The notes: generated by a model not told the origin, from the sequence alone. A stretch of 64,000 bases of DNA from Oscheius sp. JU75 (GCA_037178855.1 JASJZC010000005.1:2356001-2420000), one strand, 5' to 3'. Positions 32,901 to 45,023 are shown, counted from the stretch's first letter. Numbers and translations: made by a program.

Positions 32901-33783
32901 AACCTGGACTGGGTGAGAAAAGTGGACAAGTCGCTGTCTGCAGCCCAAAGTCGAACCTGTCCACGTGGATCCTTTCTTTCTTTGTCCGCCAATTCTGAGC
33001 TCATTTTACAATTGAGGAAGGCCAAAAACGTACTGTAGAATCGCACAAAGTTGGGAAAAATACGCTCGACAAAGGTGGCCCCCTCATTAGAGCACGAGTA
33101 GATACTCAACAAAATGTCGTAAACGCCGTAGGTTCCGAAAGGGGCAATTGTGCGCAAAATCATGCTTTTTCTGTGAGTGATATCCACGATTTCTGAGACG
33201 AAGTCCTTTTTCTTAGAGCAGGAAAAGCAACCTTTGAAGGCTTCTTCCATTGAAGCAATCTCTCGGACGTAATGATCAATTGTTTTGAGATATACCAGGC
33301 ATTTCTCACAGTCCAGATGCTGGAGGAACTCGTCGAGATTGGCTAGCACTACGCTGTAAATGTTTTCTGAAAAATTTCTGGAAAAGAAGACTAACTTGAA
33401 ATGACTTCTTCTGCTATCACAAGTCAGTACCCTGTGCAGAGCATTATCACCGGCTAAATTGCTGAATATCAGGCACAAATTGGACTGCTACCGTCAGAAA
33501 AGTACTGTAGCAGGGCGTCATAAAGACATGCTTTCAGAGGAGAAGTCGTCAATTCGAACCATAGCTGTTCTCCGAGCGCATTCAGGTTGCTCTCGTCTTC
33601 GCGCAACTTCTCCAATCTCTCCTTTGGCATCAATTGCAGCAGAGGGGCTGCCTGAAACCTCTGTTTGATCTCCGGCAAAGAGATTTCTCACCTTGGTCTC
33701 ATCAAGATATTGCAGTCGTTGCTCTATTTCTACTCTATAGAGGTTTAGTAAAGCATCTTTTTGAGCTAGGCTATACGCCTCCA
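29913..33783 (-). CDS. RIG-I-like / Dicer-related helicase (DRH family)
   Basis: About 15 exons encode an N-terminal helical region ([20 protein letters not shown].., possibly CARD-like), then a DExD/H helicase with the Walker A motif [15 protein letters not shown] (about 32630), the DECH box IIFDECHNT (about 32220), motif [11 protein letters not shown], motif [13 protein letters not shown], motif [15 protein letters not shown] and motif [14 protein letters not shown]. The Pincer-like coiled helices follow, and the C-terminal RD-type zinc domain has cysteine pairs CEMFLC and ICNEEMC plus IPVENQ and KQWKEV. This order is that of RIG-I-like receptors and C. elegans DRH-1/DRH-3, which recognise dsRNA or 5'-triphosphate RNA and serve antiviral RNAi and small-RNA synthesis. 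Which DRH paralogue this is cannot be decided here. An acceptor CTTTCAG lies one base before the ATG. Confidence 0.92.
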
Positions 33784-34149
33784 TGCTGAAAGTAGTTGAT
33801 TTTCGAAGAAAACGGCTGCAAAAATGAGTCAAACAGACAGAAATTTTAAAAAGAGAAATGCGTGTACGCAGTCACGTAATTTTCAGTTTTGGTTACGGTG
33901 AGCAGCCGCGCTTTTCCGACATTTTGAATTCGCAAAATTCATTTTCCTCCTTTCCTCCTTCCCATTTTTACCTGCTTTTTCGTGCTGAAGAGAGCGATTT
34001 TTTGGTTGAAATAAACTGAAGGCGTTTACAGAACGATCAATAAGAGCAAAGAAACAGCTCTAACATAAAGAATACAAAATTCGAAACAAAAAGACTACGA
34101 AATCTTAAGTTCCCTTCTTCACCTTTTCTAACACTTGTAAATCAGCCAA
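33784..34149. promoter_or_regulatory. Divergent intergenic region of DRH and Nup155
   Basis: This 366-bp AT-rich gap between two divergent genes should contain the promoters of both the DRH-TERT unit and Nup155. No specific element was recognised. Confidence 0.5.
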
Positions 34150-37100
34150 ATGCAGATGAAGGAGCCGGTAGTTCCGACAGAATCATGTGATGAGGCAATT
34201 CCAAGGGTCTCGGAGCTGCTGGAATTGATGGAGGATTCCGGAGATCTTCATGCTCGACTAACCAAAAACGGCAAGTGCTACAAGGCGGCTCTCCAACATA
34301 CTACGAGTTTCAGGGTCAACTACAGTTTCCGGACTGGGCGGAAACGTTTATGTCGAAGGTACACCCGAATACAATTTGTCCCGGAGGATTCCAATCCCAG
34401 AAGAACTCTTGATGCAGATTCGAAGTAAGATCTTTTTTTCCCCTGTAACTTTGTCTCGTTCAGGTATGAGGACCCAATTCTGCATGGGCATTTTCCCCGA
34501 AATCTCTAGGGCTTGGATCACGGTCGATAGCGACATTTTCATGTGGAATTACGAGACAAAGTGAGGAGCTTCAGTCTTCAAAAACAGCTAAATTTCAGTA
34601 GTGATCTGGCTTACTTCGACAAAATAGAGAGCACGGTTATGAAGATTGATATCGTTCAGTTGAAGCCGGCTGTATTCTCAGTAAGTTTTCGTCGTCTTTT
34701 GAAATCTTTGAGCTTTTGCAATTGGTCATTTCTGTGCTACAGAGAACCTTTACAGACCCAGTTCACCTACGGACTTGTGGTCGGAACGGTCAGGGATCTC
34801 ACTCTTTACCCGATGGTCGTCGAGGGAACGAAAAAAGATTGTACCGTCTCCATTGATGCCACTCATTACTTCAGAGTTTGTGTTCCGTGTTTCCCATACT
34901 AAAAAACTCAGATCAACATAGACGACATGACAATTGGTGATATTGCTACGGGCAATCATGGCAGAATATTCTTCACGGCCGACACGAAACTCTACGAGTT
35001 TGTCTACGAGCATCACAAGGGCTGGATCCGTGACAGCAAGAAATGCCGAATCGTGAATTTGTCTGCCTCGCTCCTCACCACCTTAATCCCGTTCTTCGGT
35101 GGCAATAAAGGTATTCTGGATGCCATTTGTCTAAGTTGCGGTTGTTCAGAAGACCTCGAGCAGATTTCCGTGGACAAGACGAGGAACATTCTCTTCACGC
35201 GAGACCGATGCGGCACTATTCAAATGTTCGATCTCGGCGATGATGGCCAAGGATGTGTGCAGCTGGGCTCGGCCACGGCTAAGCAAATCGCTGTCAGTCT
35301 AGGGGTTGGAAAGTAGAAATCTCGACTTTTTAGCAACAGGCCAATACCCTGACCCAGTGTGCCTACGAGGAATCGAGCTTTTCCAATATTGTCACAATAT
35401 GCGCTCTCCCGGCTCAACTATCGCCCAATTTGAACCTAGTGCGTTGTCTTACATCCTTCTTGTATCAAAATTGCCTCTCATGAACTCTTTTAGGTAGCCA
35501 TCACGGCCAAAGGCGTTAGAATCTATCTCTCGGCTCAGGATAGAGCGATACGATGCGCGAAGGGAGGCCTTGTGAGTTTTTATCCGGTCAACTCCTTCAC
35601 AAAAACCTTTGTTTCAGCCTCTAACCCAGGGTGAAGTCCGACCGCAACGATTACGCGTCTGTCATGTTCGTTTTGCGCCGGGAGTCGTTCCTGCGTCGAT
35701 GTATGGAAACGATCATTCTCGTGGAGTCTGTATTGCCTACTACAACGGATGTAGGCATCTTGTTCTTGCATCCTACTTACAAAATTTTTTTCCAGCGGTA
35801 GCAGCTATGGCCCTGGCAGGACAGCCGATGGTCTGTGCCCTCTCCAACCTCTTCAATTCGGATCCGCAAGCCCTAAGAGAGTCGAAAACGTGGCTGGATG
35901 TCCCAGGAAACGTCTGGGCAATTAGTGCCCTCACTGAAAGAGTATTGAACGTTGATGTATGTCCGAAAACTGATGATTCAGGGCGTTTCCGAGGTAGCCG
36001 TGCAGAGCCAGTTCGTCCCGGCCATTCAGCCACAAGATCTTCACAAGATGCCTCTTATCACCTCGGATCGGCTGCTTATCTGTAGTACGGAGGTACAAAT
36101 GCTCCTCGATAGCTGAACGTGATGACTTGCAGGGCCTGTTCGAGTTCCAGCGACAAACTCCCGTGGACGAGCTCCGTCAGGCTCTGAACAACGGCGGTCC
36201 GGATAGTCGACTCGTCTCGGATCTCCTCCAGCAGTATGGTCAGACGGAACTGCTCATACTGGCTTTGGACATTCTTGTCAGCGAGATTCCGCTCGACAAC
36301 CGCATCAAGGACAAGGCCGCCTCGCTGTTCTTCTGTCTACGCGACACGACGCTGGTCGAGAATACTCGATTCAACGAGCCATGGTCGCCGACGAATGAGG
36401 ACAGCATTGCTGACTGGAAGAACAAAATGAGATGTTGGAAGTCTGATTTTTCTTGGATACGATCCTCTTTTAGCTCCACTACACGCCTCCACACCGCACC
36501 ACTTCGAAGGCAGGCAGCAGCTCCAGCAAAGTTTCGGCCCGACGTCGCCTGGAAATCTTTCGATGAACTTCACGACACAGCTCCGCTATTCGTCCTCGCA
36601 TCGACACGACGCCCTCTACTTTTATTTCAGTCGACTCGTGCAGCCAATCTGGGCTCGGAACCTGTGTCGTCTGAATGGGATCACAGTACATTTACTAATA
36701 TTTTTCTTCAATGTATGAGTTTCAGCTGGATACGATCATATCAGCCGAGGAAATGGCCTGGCTGGCCAAGAAGGTCAAAGCGCTGTGGCTTGCCGTGGAA
36801 AAGTACCGTCTTCTGCCCCAGCACGACAATCAAAGAAGAGACAACGCGGCCAGTATTGCTCAGGCCGACGCTGTGAACCTGGAGAGACAATCGCTGAGCA
36901 GTCTGAAGAAACTGATGATGGTCACATCGGAGACGCTTTCTCTCTGGGTCCTGCTCACCCGTCTCAACTTGACAGCCATCTCGGCCGGAGTCGATCCCAT
37001 GATCAAGACGAAGCTCTCGAGCAGAAAGTTCTACGAGCTCGTCGACGACAATGAGCCTTACAGTGCGGAGGTCATCAGATCACTTATCAAGTGAGTTTTT

Positions 37101-40100
37101 CATGCTGAAAATGTGCTAGTTTGTAGATATTTCCTTGGCGATGAAGCCGGAACGAAAGAGCTGTCAGAGATGCTGCGACAAGAATGTCCAATCTTGTATT
37201 CGGCCGAAGATGCCTGCGTCACGAACGCCATGGAACAGCTTCGACAAGCCGCTCATTTGCCGCCAGGAACAGGACGCAGAAGAATGATCGCCGCGGCTGC
37301 CGACATGCTCAGCCAGTCCATCATGAAGGTTCCTCTCAACGTCGTCTCCGACGAGATGGCCAAACGTACTCTTTTATTTAGTTTCCTAATCTTACCTGTT
37401 TCAGTTGGCGGTCACGAATACATAGTCGATCTTTGTCTGCTCAGAGCACAGAAAGAAGACCCGCGACAACTAGCCAACATCAGCTATAAACACGGGCGGA
37501 CAGTCGAGGATTATCAGACAAGACTGGCCGAGGAGGGAAGATGCAAGGCTTATGAGTAAGTTCCGAGAAATGTGCACAAACAGTTTCAATACAGGGTCTT
37601 GACAGCTATCTTGGAGGAGATTCACGAGACGCGCAATGATCCGGCCCTGGCCAACGATTCCTCGACCCAGTTCAATCTGATGACTACTCGTATCTTCACG
37701 TCCGACGATGAGTTGGCCCATGCGGCAGTTTTCCGCTGGATGCTCTCGAAGAGCATGAATGACACCATCCTTCATGTGAGTTGATTAAACGCGAGCCGTC
37801 TTTGTGTCCATCCGCACGTCGCCGCGCGAGCTCGAGCGACCCGAATCCGCTCGGCGGTCTAATTTGTCTTACAACTTTTCTCTTGAACTTTGGTCGGTTT
37901 GGCCCGCTGCAGCACTCTTGTATTAATTTATTCACAAGCAAAATCGTCCCCATCATCCTCGATAGGATCACCCATATCACGTATAAAGGGCTTGTTCTCC
38001 TTTGGGAAGCACTCTCTGACCAGCTGCTTCAATTCCCGCTGGTTTTCCTCATTCCTAATTCGATTTTAGCTAATTGCACCCATTCTTGCTCACCACGTAT
38101 CAATGATCTTGAACGTTTGATTGTTATCGTGACTGTTCTTGTTGTGATTCATCAGCACGCGTTTGTTCCGGAACATGGCTCCACAGATATTGCACACGAA
38201 TCTGTGACTGTCCATTTCAACATTTCTTCATAGATTTACCTGTTGTTGAAGCCATGGGACCGGGCATGAGCGTACTTTCGGGTGCTGTGATTTGGCAACC
38301 TGTTCCCAAGCGCCACGGTCTTTGCACACAGCTAAATTCAAATTGTTACGATTCTTTTTTCTTCTCCTTACCATGCACTTTATCGCCAAATCGACCCCTT
38401 CCGGGAAAATATCGTCCTTCTCAGCCTCTATGCAGCTCGAGTTGTAGGTGACTCCGTTATTTCTTCTTTTTGAAGTGGAGGGCGTTGATCTAGCCTCGTT
38501 TTTCATAGTTGGGGATGGCTAGCAGTCATTGTTCGGTAAAATATCACTGATCTTACCGTGTTTGTCTGTTCTTCTGGAAAAATAGTACCGTTTTGAAGAA
38601 ACTGCTCCTCCAACTTGATTTCCGTCATTTCTGGCCTTTGGAATACGTTATTTTCCGGATCAGTCACATTTACAGGCTTGGGCTCTAACCTGTCCCTTTT
38701 TCTGAGGCTCCTGCACCCGCAGACCGTTTCAATATCTTCCACAAACGTAATTTTATGCTTTGTTCCTATCTGAGCTTTGTTTGAAGCAGTTTTCTGTTCG
38801 GGTAACATACCAGTCGGGTAACAATATCCCCTACATTCTGTTGTTCGACTTCCACTATCACAAAGACCATTGCGTGAGGAAAATTGAGGTGGGAATGAGT
38901 AGAAACAAAGTATTTAACTGGAAAGTGACTTCTTTCAGCAATTTCAATTAAAAGAATGAGTGGAAAATGTGAATCGATAGCGCGATAAGCGATTGAGTCA
39001 CGTTTATCGCGTTTTCGCGTTCTCGCGACCTCGATCCACGTACGCGAACAAACAGCTTGACATCGCATCTTTCCTTTCTCTGCCACGGCACGGATTGGCG
39101 AAGAGAGGTGGCTCATTGTCAGACAAGGGGAAATCACCAGGGGGACCCTTTTATAAATGCCAAAAATGTTCGAACAAAATCAGAGGGTCAAAAAAGCGCA
39201 AAGAAAAAACATCAAAGGAAGTAGGTGGGCTGTGCAAAAGATTTTGACGACAGCGATACAGTTGTCTCCTGCTTTCTCAAATTGCCGATTTTTACCTAGT
39301 ATTTTCAGAGCAAGTCGAAGTACGTGGAAGCCTTCCTCACACACGAGATTCAATCTGGCGGCGGTCAGCGCTATCTGGATCTGCTCTGGAGATGGTACGA
39401 GAAGACGGGCAACTATTCGAAGGCTGCTCTTCTCCTCTCACAGCTGGCCGAGACTAAGAAGTGAGCTTTCTTTATCTCTATGATAATAAGGCGATTCCAG
39501 TGAGGACATTGGACTGACCCAGAGATTCATGTATCTATCGCATGCAATCATCTGCGCCGAGTCGAATTCGGACGTCAATATTCGGTCCGGACTGGAGGAT
39601 CTCAAGGACAAGGTCGAAGTTACTCGTATCCAGTTGACTATCAAGTAGGCAGTAATTTTGTGACCCCAAGATCCTTGCCTTTTCCAGAGAGTCGCTGGAG
39701 AACATGAAGAGTACCTCTCCAGCTGTCCGAGACGCCATCAAGAGCCTGAATTTCGGAATATTTTCGCTGAAAGATCTTCTCGTCAATTATGCTGTCAGTC
39801 CTTTTTGTCCTATTCATATACGCAACCGTTTCAGATCCCCTATCAACTTTATCGAGCCCAGTTGGCCATCCTTCATTGCGGAAATTCGTACGACAATGCA
39901 ATGATTGAGAACGTCTGGGAGAATATGTTGGACGCGGAGCTGAATGGCGAGGGAAATGTCGCCGAGCGTGTCCTGCATCTGCTAAAGGAGCTCAGTGCCA
40001 TCTACGGCCGGACCAATTACTTTCCCAACAGTATTTCGCCTCCTTTTCTCTGTGAATTAGACCTCATTTCCAGAATACATTGCCCATCGTCTGCTGGATA

Positions 40101-40784
40101 AGGGCAGCGGCAGTGGATCCCGTCTGCCGGTCCTCTCTCCCCAATTCTTCGGGGGAGCTCTCGACTGTCTGAATATGGACATCTTGGACTTTGTCCGATT
40201 GCTGTCCGACGAGTACAGGTATGGTTAGACATTATGACTACGCCCTACAGACTCCTGTTTCCACTTTGACTATGTTTTGACGAAGAAAAAAAAGTGAAAA
40301 CATGTAGAGAAGGTGCAATAGCATCTACTAATGTCTTCCCTTACTCAAAGAGACCAAGAATGAAGATTTGCTCCAGAGCGGACTCGAATTTGGGTCGCGT
40401 GGACCGAAACGGCGCACCTTAGCAATACACGAAACGCAACAAAAGCTTCAGACAGTGACAATAGCTCAATTAACAATGGATTTTCAGTTCCGGTGACCCG
40501 TATTGGTCAAAGGACGATCGCGGGACGAAGTATCTCGTGGAAGTGACCATCTGTGTCTTGGAGGCCATCATCAATCGATCTCACAGGCTGCACAATCTGT
40601 ATGTTTCCTACTTTTTTCGCCTCTTTTCATGCAGAAAATTTTCAGGATGGCAGTACAAAGTGAATGCGAGAAGCTGCTCTCGAGTTTGACCTGCGCCTTC
40701 GAGGATCTCAACGCCACTCACACCCACCGCGAGAAATTGCCCAAACTCAAGTATCTTCAACAGCGATTTGCTTGCCTGACATGA
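34150..40784 (+). CDS. npp-8: Nucleoporin Nup155 (NPP-8)
   Basis: A long multi-exon gene aligning with Nup155 from end to end. The N-terminal beta-propeller contains TTVSGLGGNVYV, RRIPIPEELLMQIRS, FCMGIFPEISRAWITVDSDIFMWNY, GRIFFTADTKLYEFVY and TRNILFTRDRCGTIQMFDLG. The alpha-solenoid contains WLAKKVKALWLAVEKYR, YFLGDEAGTKELSEML, YSAEDACVTNAMEQL and, in the last exons, YVEAFLTHEIQSGGQRYLDLLWRWYEKTGNYSKAA and LAILHCGNSYDNAMIENVWENML. It is a scaffold of the inner ring of the nuclear pore and, in C. elegans, needed for envelope formation. The reading frame near the start requires a GC-AG intron (34271-34313). A 1,533-nt intron (37776-39308) holds a nested gene on the opposite strand. A tRNA-like insertion sits in the intron near 40400. 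Confidence 0.93.
37928..38870 (-). CDS. C2H2 zinc-finger protein nested in Nup155 intron
   Basis: On the strand opposite Nup155, about six exons separated by introns of 32-45 nt join in frame to a protein of roughly 240 residues, all inside one Nup155 intron. Two C2H2 fingers are visible: the degenerate CMLCAKTVALGNRLPNHSTR..H and the better FVCNICGAMFRNKRVLMNHN..H. A 130-residue polar N-terminus (Ser, Pro, Glu, Asn) precedes them, and an acidic tail (DPIEDDGDDFACE) ends the protein. A DNA-binding role is plausible but the target is unknown, and I cannot assign an orthologue. The start at 38870 is the first Met of the conserved frame; an upstream exon is possible. Frame continuity across every intron is good evidence that the gene is real. 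Confidence 0.72.
40368..40432 (-). repeat. tRNA-like insertion in Nup155 intron
   Basis: Minus-strand B-box-like AATTCGAGTCC preceded by a weak A-box. It is divergent from the other copies, so assignment to the same family is tentative. Confidence 0.45.
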
Positions 40785-41670
40785 TTTCCCTCCCCACATC
40801 AAATTTCCCCCATTATCTCTTTCATGATCATCCCAGTGCGCCTAACGACGGTATATCTTAGGAACGATTGTTGTGATGTTGATTCAACTTGTTTCTGTTT
40901 AAATTGATAAATCTCATGCCATTTTTCTTATTCGGAGTGCTCCTGTTTCCTGCCAGGTCTCTTTACCTTATTCACGTTTGCTGACCACGATGGAATGAAT
41001 CGATCGCAAGTACGGATCGGCATGCGATTCGGTGGATTATGGTTTGTTCAAAATAAGAGTGCTTTGACACATTTGCTTCTGTTTAGCACATTTTGAATAC
41101 TCAGCCAGGTTCGAGATTAAAAGACTGCTTCAATTTGGCTTAAATGTGGGTCCTGTCTCGTAACATGGGTTACGGTAGTGATCTCTTTGTTGAACTAAAA
41201 TACATTTGTTAGGCTTTTGTTATGTGAAGAAATAGAATGTTTTGATGTTCTTTGTTTAGTCTAGCAGGCCGGCTTATTAAAATTGATGAGCGATTAATCA
41301 GTTTATTGTGAGTCACTATATCCAAAGCAAGGGCGCACCAGTCATTTTGTTTTGTTCCCGTCGTAATATTGCCAGCGTGGTTCTTTGTCTTGATAACTAT
41401 CGTTACCGGTTAATTTTCTTTTCCGATTATCTGGTAGTATCCCATTCATTCCATGTACAGTGCCTTTATAATGGGCTGCCTTACAGTTTCCCTGGTAAGG
41501 AAGCCTTTCCCCAGCTCTCTTAATTTGATGTAGTCTCCTCTCAATCGATTATTGTTCGACATTGTCGGCGAAAACTATCCGTAGGAAAGAAGAGTGAGCG
41601 GTAATAGCATTCGAAATTTTATTTAACGGTCTCATCTCCGACATACCTATCAAAAATATGTCATTTCTAG
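40785..41670. other. AT-rich intergenic stretch
   Basis: It contains the 3' flank of Nup155 and the 5' flank of ced-2, and ends with the acceptor ATTTCTAG that touches the ced-2 ATG. No gene or repeat was seen. Confidence 0.45.
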
Positions 41671-42758
41671 ATGGGGTTCGATCCGTTCCAATGGGAGACG
41701 TTCTATTTCGGGAAAATGGGTCGTGAGGAGGCCACTCGTCTTCTGGCCGCCGATCACATCATTGTCGGGACATTTCTTCTCCGGGACAGTTCTCATGCGG
41801 GCGAGTATTCTCTCAGTGTCAGGTATTCTTTTCTCCTGTTCCACTGAATTCTGAACGATTCCAGAGAAGCAGAAGCTCCCACCTCCGTTCGTCATTATCT
41901 CATCCAAAAAGGTGAAGACGGCAGTGTTCGGATCGACAAGCATTCCTTCGTCGATCTCCCGATGCTTCTCAACCACTATAAGATGTATTTGCTGGACAAG
42001 ACGTCCCTTTCGACGCCGTACAAAAAGGACGGCATCGAGCGCGTGGTTGCCCTGCATCGATTCGAAGGCGAACGGGAGACTGATCTGAATTTCGAGGCAG
42101 GCGAAGAGCTGACGGTCACTGAGAAGGACGACGCTGGATGGTGGAAAGCCAGAAATGCCCTCGGAACCACTGGAACCATCCCAGCGAACTATGTCACCCC
42201 AGTTCGTACTTTTTCGAATTCTTACACATAACTTTCGAACATGCTAGCTGAGCGGATTCGACCCGACGGCGCGCGCACATACAGAAGGAGCTCTTGTTGA
42301 TAGGAGGGGCAGATGACGCGCTTTTTTGCGGAAACGAACCCAATTACAAAAGTGCTCCCATAATGTTTGTGTCCCCTTAATAGAGTGGATTTTTCAGGTA
42401 GAAGAACAAGATAGACAACTGCAGGCCCGTAGCCAATCCTCCTACGGTAGTGGTAATGACGAGGAAAGATTCAGCAACGCGAGCAGCTGCAGCGATTCGG
42501 ACGTTCGATTTGAGCCGACTTTGCCAGCCCCAGCAAAGGTCATTCTGGATCGACAGCCCAATGCCTACGACCCGACTCAGCTTAAAATCAGAGTATCATT
42601 TTTTTGTCGGAAGTGCAAAAGTTTACTCAATTCAGAAGGGGCAGCTGCTGACAGTCTTGAAGAAGCTCAACAATGGAACGTACGAAGCTGAGCTGAATAA
42701 AAAAATCGGCTACGTTCCTTTCACTTATATTCGCTTTATCCCCAACCCGAGTGTCTAA
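41671..42758 (+). CDS. ced-2: CED-2 / CRK SH2-SH3-SH3 adaptor
   Basis: Four exons give a protein of about 275 residues. The SH2 domain starts almost at once (FDPFQWETFYFGKMGREEATRLL), with the phosphotyrosine-binding arginine in GTFLLRDSSHAGEYSLSV. The first SH3 domain contains ERVVALHRFEGERETDLNFEAGEEL and WWKARNALGTTGTIPANYV; after a Ser-rich linker the second SH3 contains AYDPTQLKI..KGQLLTVLKKL and GYVPFTYIRF. Domain order, linker and the NAYDPTQL motif agree with C. elegans CED-2, which with CED-5 and CED-12 activates CED-10/Rac for engulfment of dying cells and distal-tip-cell migration. The ATG at 41671 directly follows an acceptor. Confidence 0.95.
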
Positions 42759-43256
42759 TTCTAAACTGTTTCTCATGTACATTCCTTTTCTAATTTTACA
42801 AAAATTGTGCCTTTTAACTTAATTTGTAATAAACATTTTAAACGATTTGTTTTCGATTCTGCAGTCAAATTGTTTCAATTTCAATTGAATTCTTTTATTT
42901 GCCAACTAAGCTGCCGTATTGTAGGGCATGCAAAGTCCGGTAGAGTGGAGAATTTAGCGAATGTTCGGCCTGCTGGTCCGCCTTCCATTTTTATGCCCTG
43001 TCTTGTGCGTCGAGCCGACAATTTTTACAGGTTTCCAGCTCTTCCAAGAGTTTTGTAAAGCATCAAGAAGATCGATACCAATTTGAACTTTCGCTTACAC
43101 GCTCGGTTTATCCGGGCAGGAATCGCAAGCCGGGCTAGATTACTGACCAAAGGCGCGTGTTGTTTACAAGCCAGGGCAGGGCGTCCTCTGCGTGCAAACC
43201 TGGCCGACTCGAACATTTCGGCCAGGTTTGCGATGCCGCAACCTTTTTTTTCAGGA
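42759..43256. other. Spacer between ced-2 and CCDC137
   Basis: It contains the ced-2 polyadenylation signal (AATAAA near 42828) and one copy of the palindromic repeat family, ending in the acceptor TTTTTTTCAG just before the next start codon. Confidence 0.55.
43120..43235. repeat. Palindromic interspersed repeat, copy 1
   Basis: The core (TGACCAAAGGCGCGTG..TGTTTACAAGCC and GCAAACCTGGCC) is shared with the copy near 52050-52225. Within it AAACCTGGCC at 43196 and its exact inverse GGCCAGGTTT at 43220 form a 10-bp hairpin. Confidence 0.75.
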
Positions 43257-44749
43257 ATGCGTCATAAGAAGATCCCGACGAAGAATAGGAAGAAATTGAA
43301 GGCGTGTGACCCCTTCAACACGAGAGTCACCTCCTGGAAGACCGAAAACGTGAAGTAGGTTCATCAATCCCTTTTTCTATGACCTTATGTCTTTAGAAAG
43401 AAGAACTGGGAGCCGAAGGCGCTAGAGACGGATCAGCCGCTGACCCAGAATCTGCTTGAGCTCCAGGAATCGATGCAGAAAGCCACGTCCCAGGGATCTT
43501 TTCCGAAGAAGAGAGCAGCGAAGAAGAACAAGGCCGTTTGTGAGTTATTTTTCATGTACCATTTCGCAATGCTATTTACAGTAGCCGCCGAGAAGATGGG
43601 AATCTACAAGCGCCGATTCGAGGACATGAAGAGCTTTCTTCGCCGTGTGGAGAAGACGACTTTTCGCGCTGTACAAGATCATAAAATGAAGGTTTGTCTG
43701 GTTTATAGTATTCCTGAACAAATGTTCAGATCAAACAGGGGACTGCTGCTCGTCCACAGAGCGAAATAGACGAGGAGATGCAATTGCTGGAGGAAAAGGA
43801 AAAGACGCAGAAGGAGCAGAAAAAACGTGGGGTGGAAAATCAGATTCAGAAGGCCAAGAAGGAACGCGAGGCTCATGCCAAACAGCTCGAGGTTTGTTGT
43901 CGCTTCAGTGCTTTGATCAGAATGGCGCAGTGGTAGGTGGTGCCAGCACTAATAGAAAGGTCCCCAGTTCGAGTCCTCGCCGCTGCCCAACCAAGTCTTC
44001 CATCTTTTCGTAGGTCGTTAAATTGGTTGTTGCTTGCTACAAAGGTGGAGATGTTTCAAGAGCTGGACAGCCTGACCCCTCAGGATGCCTCTTGCAACGG
44101 TCGGTGTTGCAAGATCCCGCTGAAACTTGTCTCGCAGAGCTCTCCAACAATCTCTGCCGTTTATTCAGATAGAAACTCTACCTTTACCCTTACCAATATC
44201 TTCACCACAGTTTATTTTGCAGGAAAAGCAGAAAGCCAAGATGGAACGACGTCGACAGTACGCGGAAGAAATCAAAGAGCCTGCTGAGGATGCAGCCCAA
44301 TCTGATGAGCCAGAAGTGTCGAAGCCGGTCAAGAAGGAGAAGGCCCGAATGGTCTTCGGAGTCCCCAAAAAACCTCCCGTTGACGAAGCATTGATCAACA
44401 GAAGAGGTTTCTTGTCTATTTTCCATACAATGTTCCCCGCTCAGAGGTTATCAATTTTGGCGAAAGATACGACGAGCCCCCAAAATTCGTCGGGACGTTG
44501 AAAACAAGATTGGATCCACTGAATGCCAAGGTAAACATTCCCCCTTTCTTTTCAAACAACTCTTTCTCTCTCTAGGCGGGAAGCAAATCGTTGCTACTCC
44601 ACTCGGTGTTGAAGCAGACACCATCCGAATCGGCCACGTATCTGAAACGAGACGACCAGAAGCGACAAGAGGATCAAGTCGAGAGAGCGAAGGTCATCGA
44701 GGCCTACAGGATGTTGAAGAGAAGAAGGGGCGCCACCGCTTCCCTCTAG
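43257..44749 (+). CDS. CCDC137-like nucleolar/nuclear coiled-coil protein
   Basis: Seven or eight exons give a Lys/Glu-rich protein of about 300 residues. The basic N-terminus (MRHKKIPTKNRKKLKACD), the long charged helices (EEMQLLEEKEKTQKEQKK, KQKAKMERRRQYAEEI), the motif INFGERYDEPPKFVGTLKTR and the C-terminal LLLHSVLKQTPSES..ERAKVIEAYRMLKRRR match CCDC137, a chromosome-periphery and retinoic-acid-receptor-associated protein of vertebrates. The ATG lies two bases after a strong acceptor. One intron (about 43890-44220) carries a tRNA-like insertion. An AATAAA follows the stop. Confidence 0.8.
43916..43990 (+). repeat. tRNA-like insertion in CCDC137 intron
   Basis: Plus-strand A-box-like TGGCGCAGTGGTAGGTGG and B-box AGTTCGAGTCCTC, 40 nt apart. 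Arms do not fold into a proper cloverleaf, so a SINE head is likelier than a tRNA gene. Confidence 0.6.
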
Positions 44750-45023
44750 TTCTACGTTTGTTTGTTGTTTTTTGTTCAATAAATTGCAGGTGAACTTAAC
44801 AAAACATTCACAGCTAATATAAGAAGAAAAGAATACAGTAAGGGAACGGAACATCAGATTTAGTGGCTTTCAGGGCGCCTGAAACTTTTGACATAAAGTT
44901 TTTCAATAGTGGTCCCTTCTCTCTTGGTCATTGAACACAGAAAATAATTTCACTTTTGACCCTTGCTCACATAGATACTGTCGGTTTCAAGTCTCCTACA
45001 ATTTTGAAACTGTTCATTTTGTC

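Noticed and set aside
34150-34434. Frameshift or pseudogene at the Nup155 start
   Set aside because: A GC-AG intron at 34271-34313 restores the frame and a conserved segment, so no mutation needs to be assumed.
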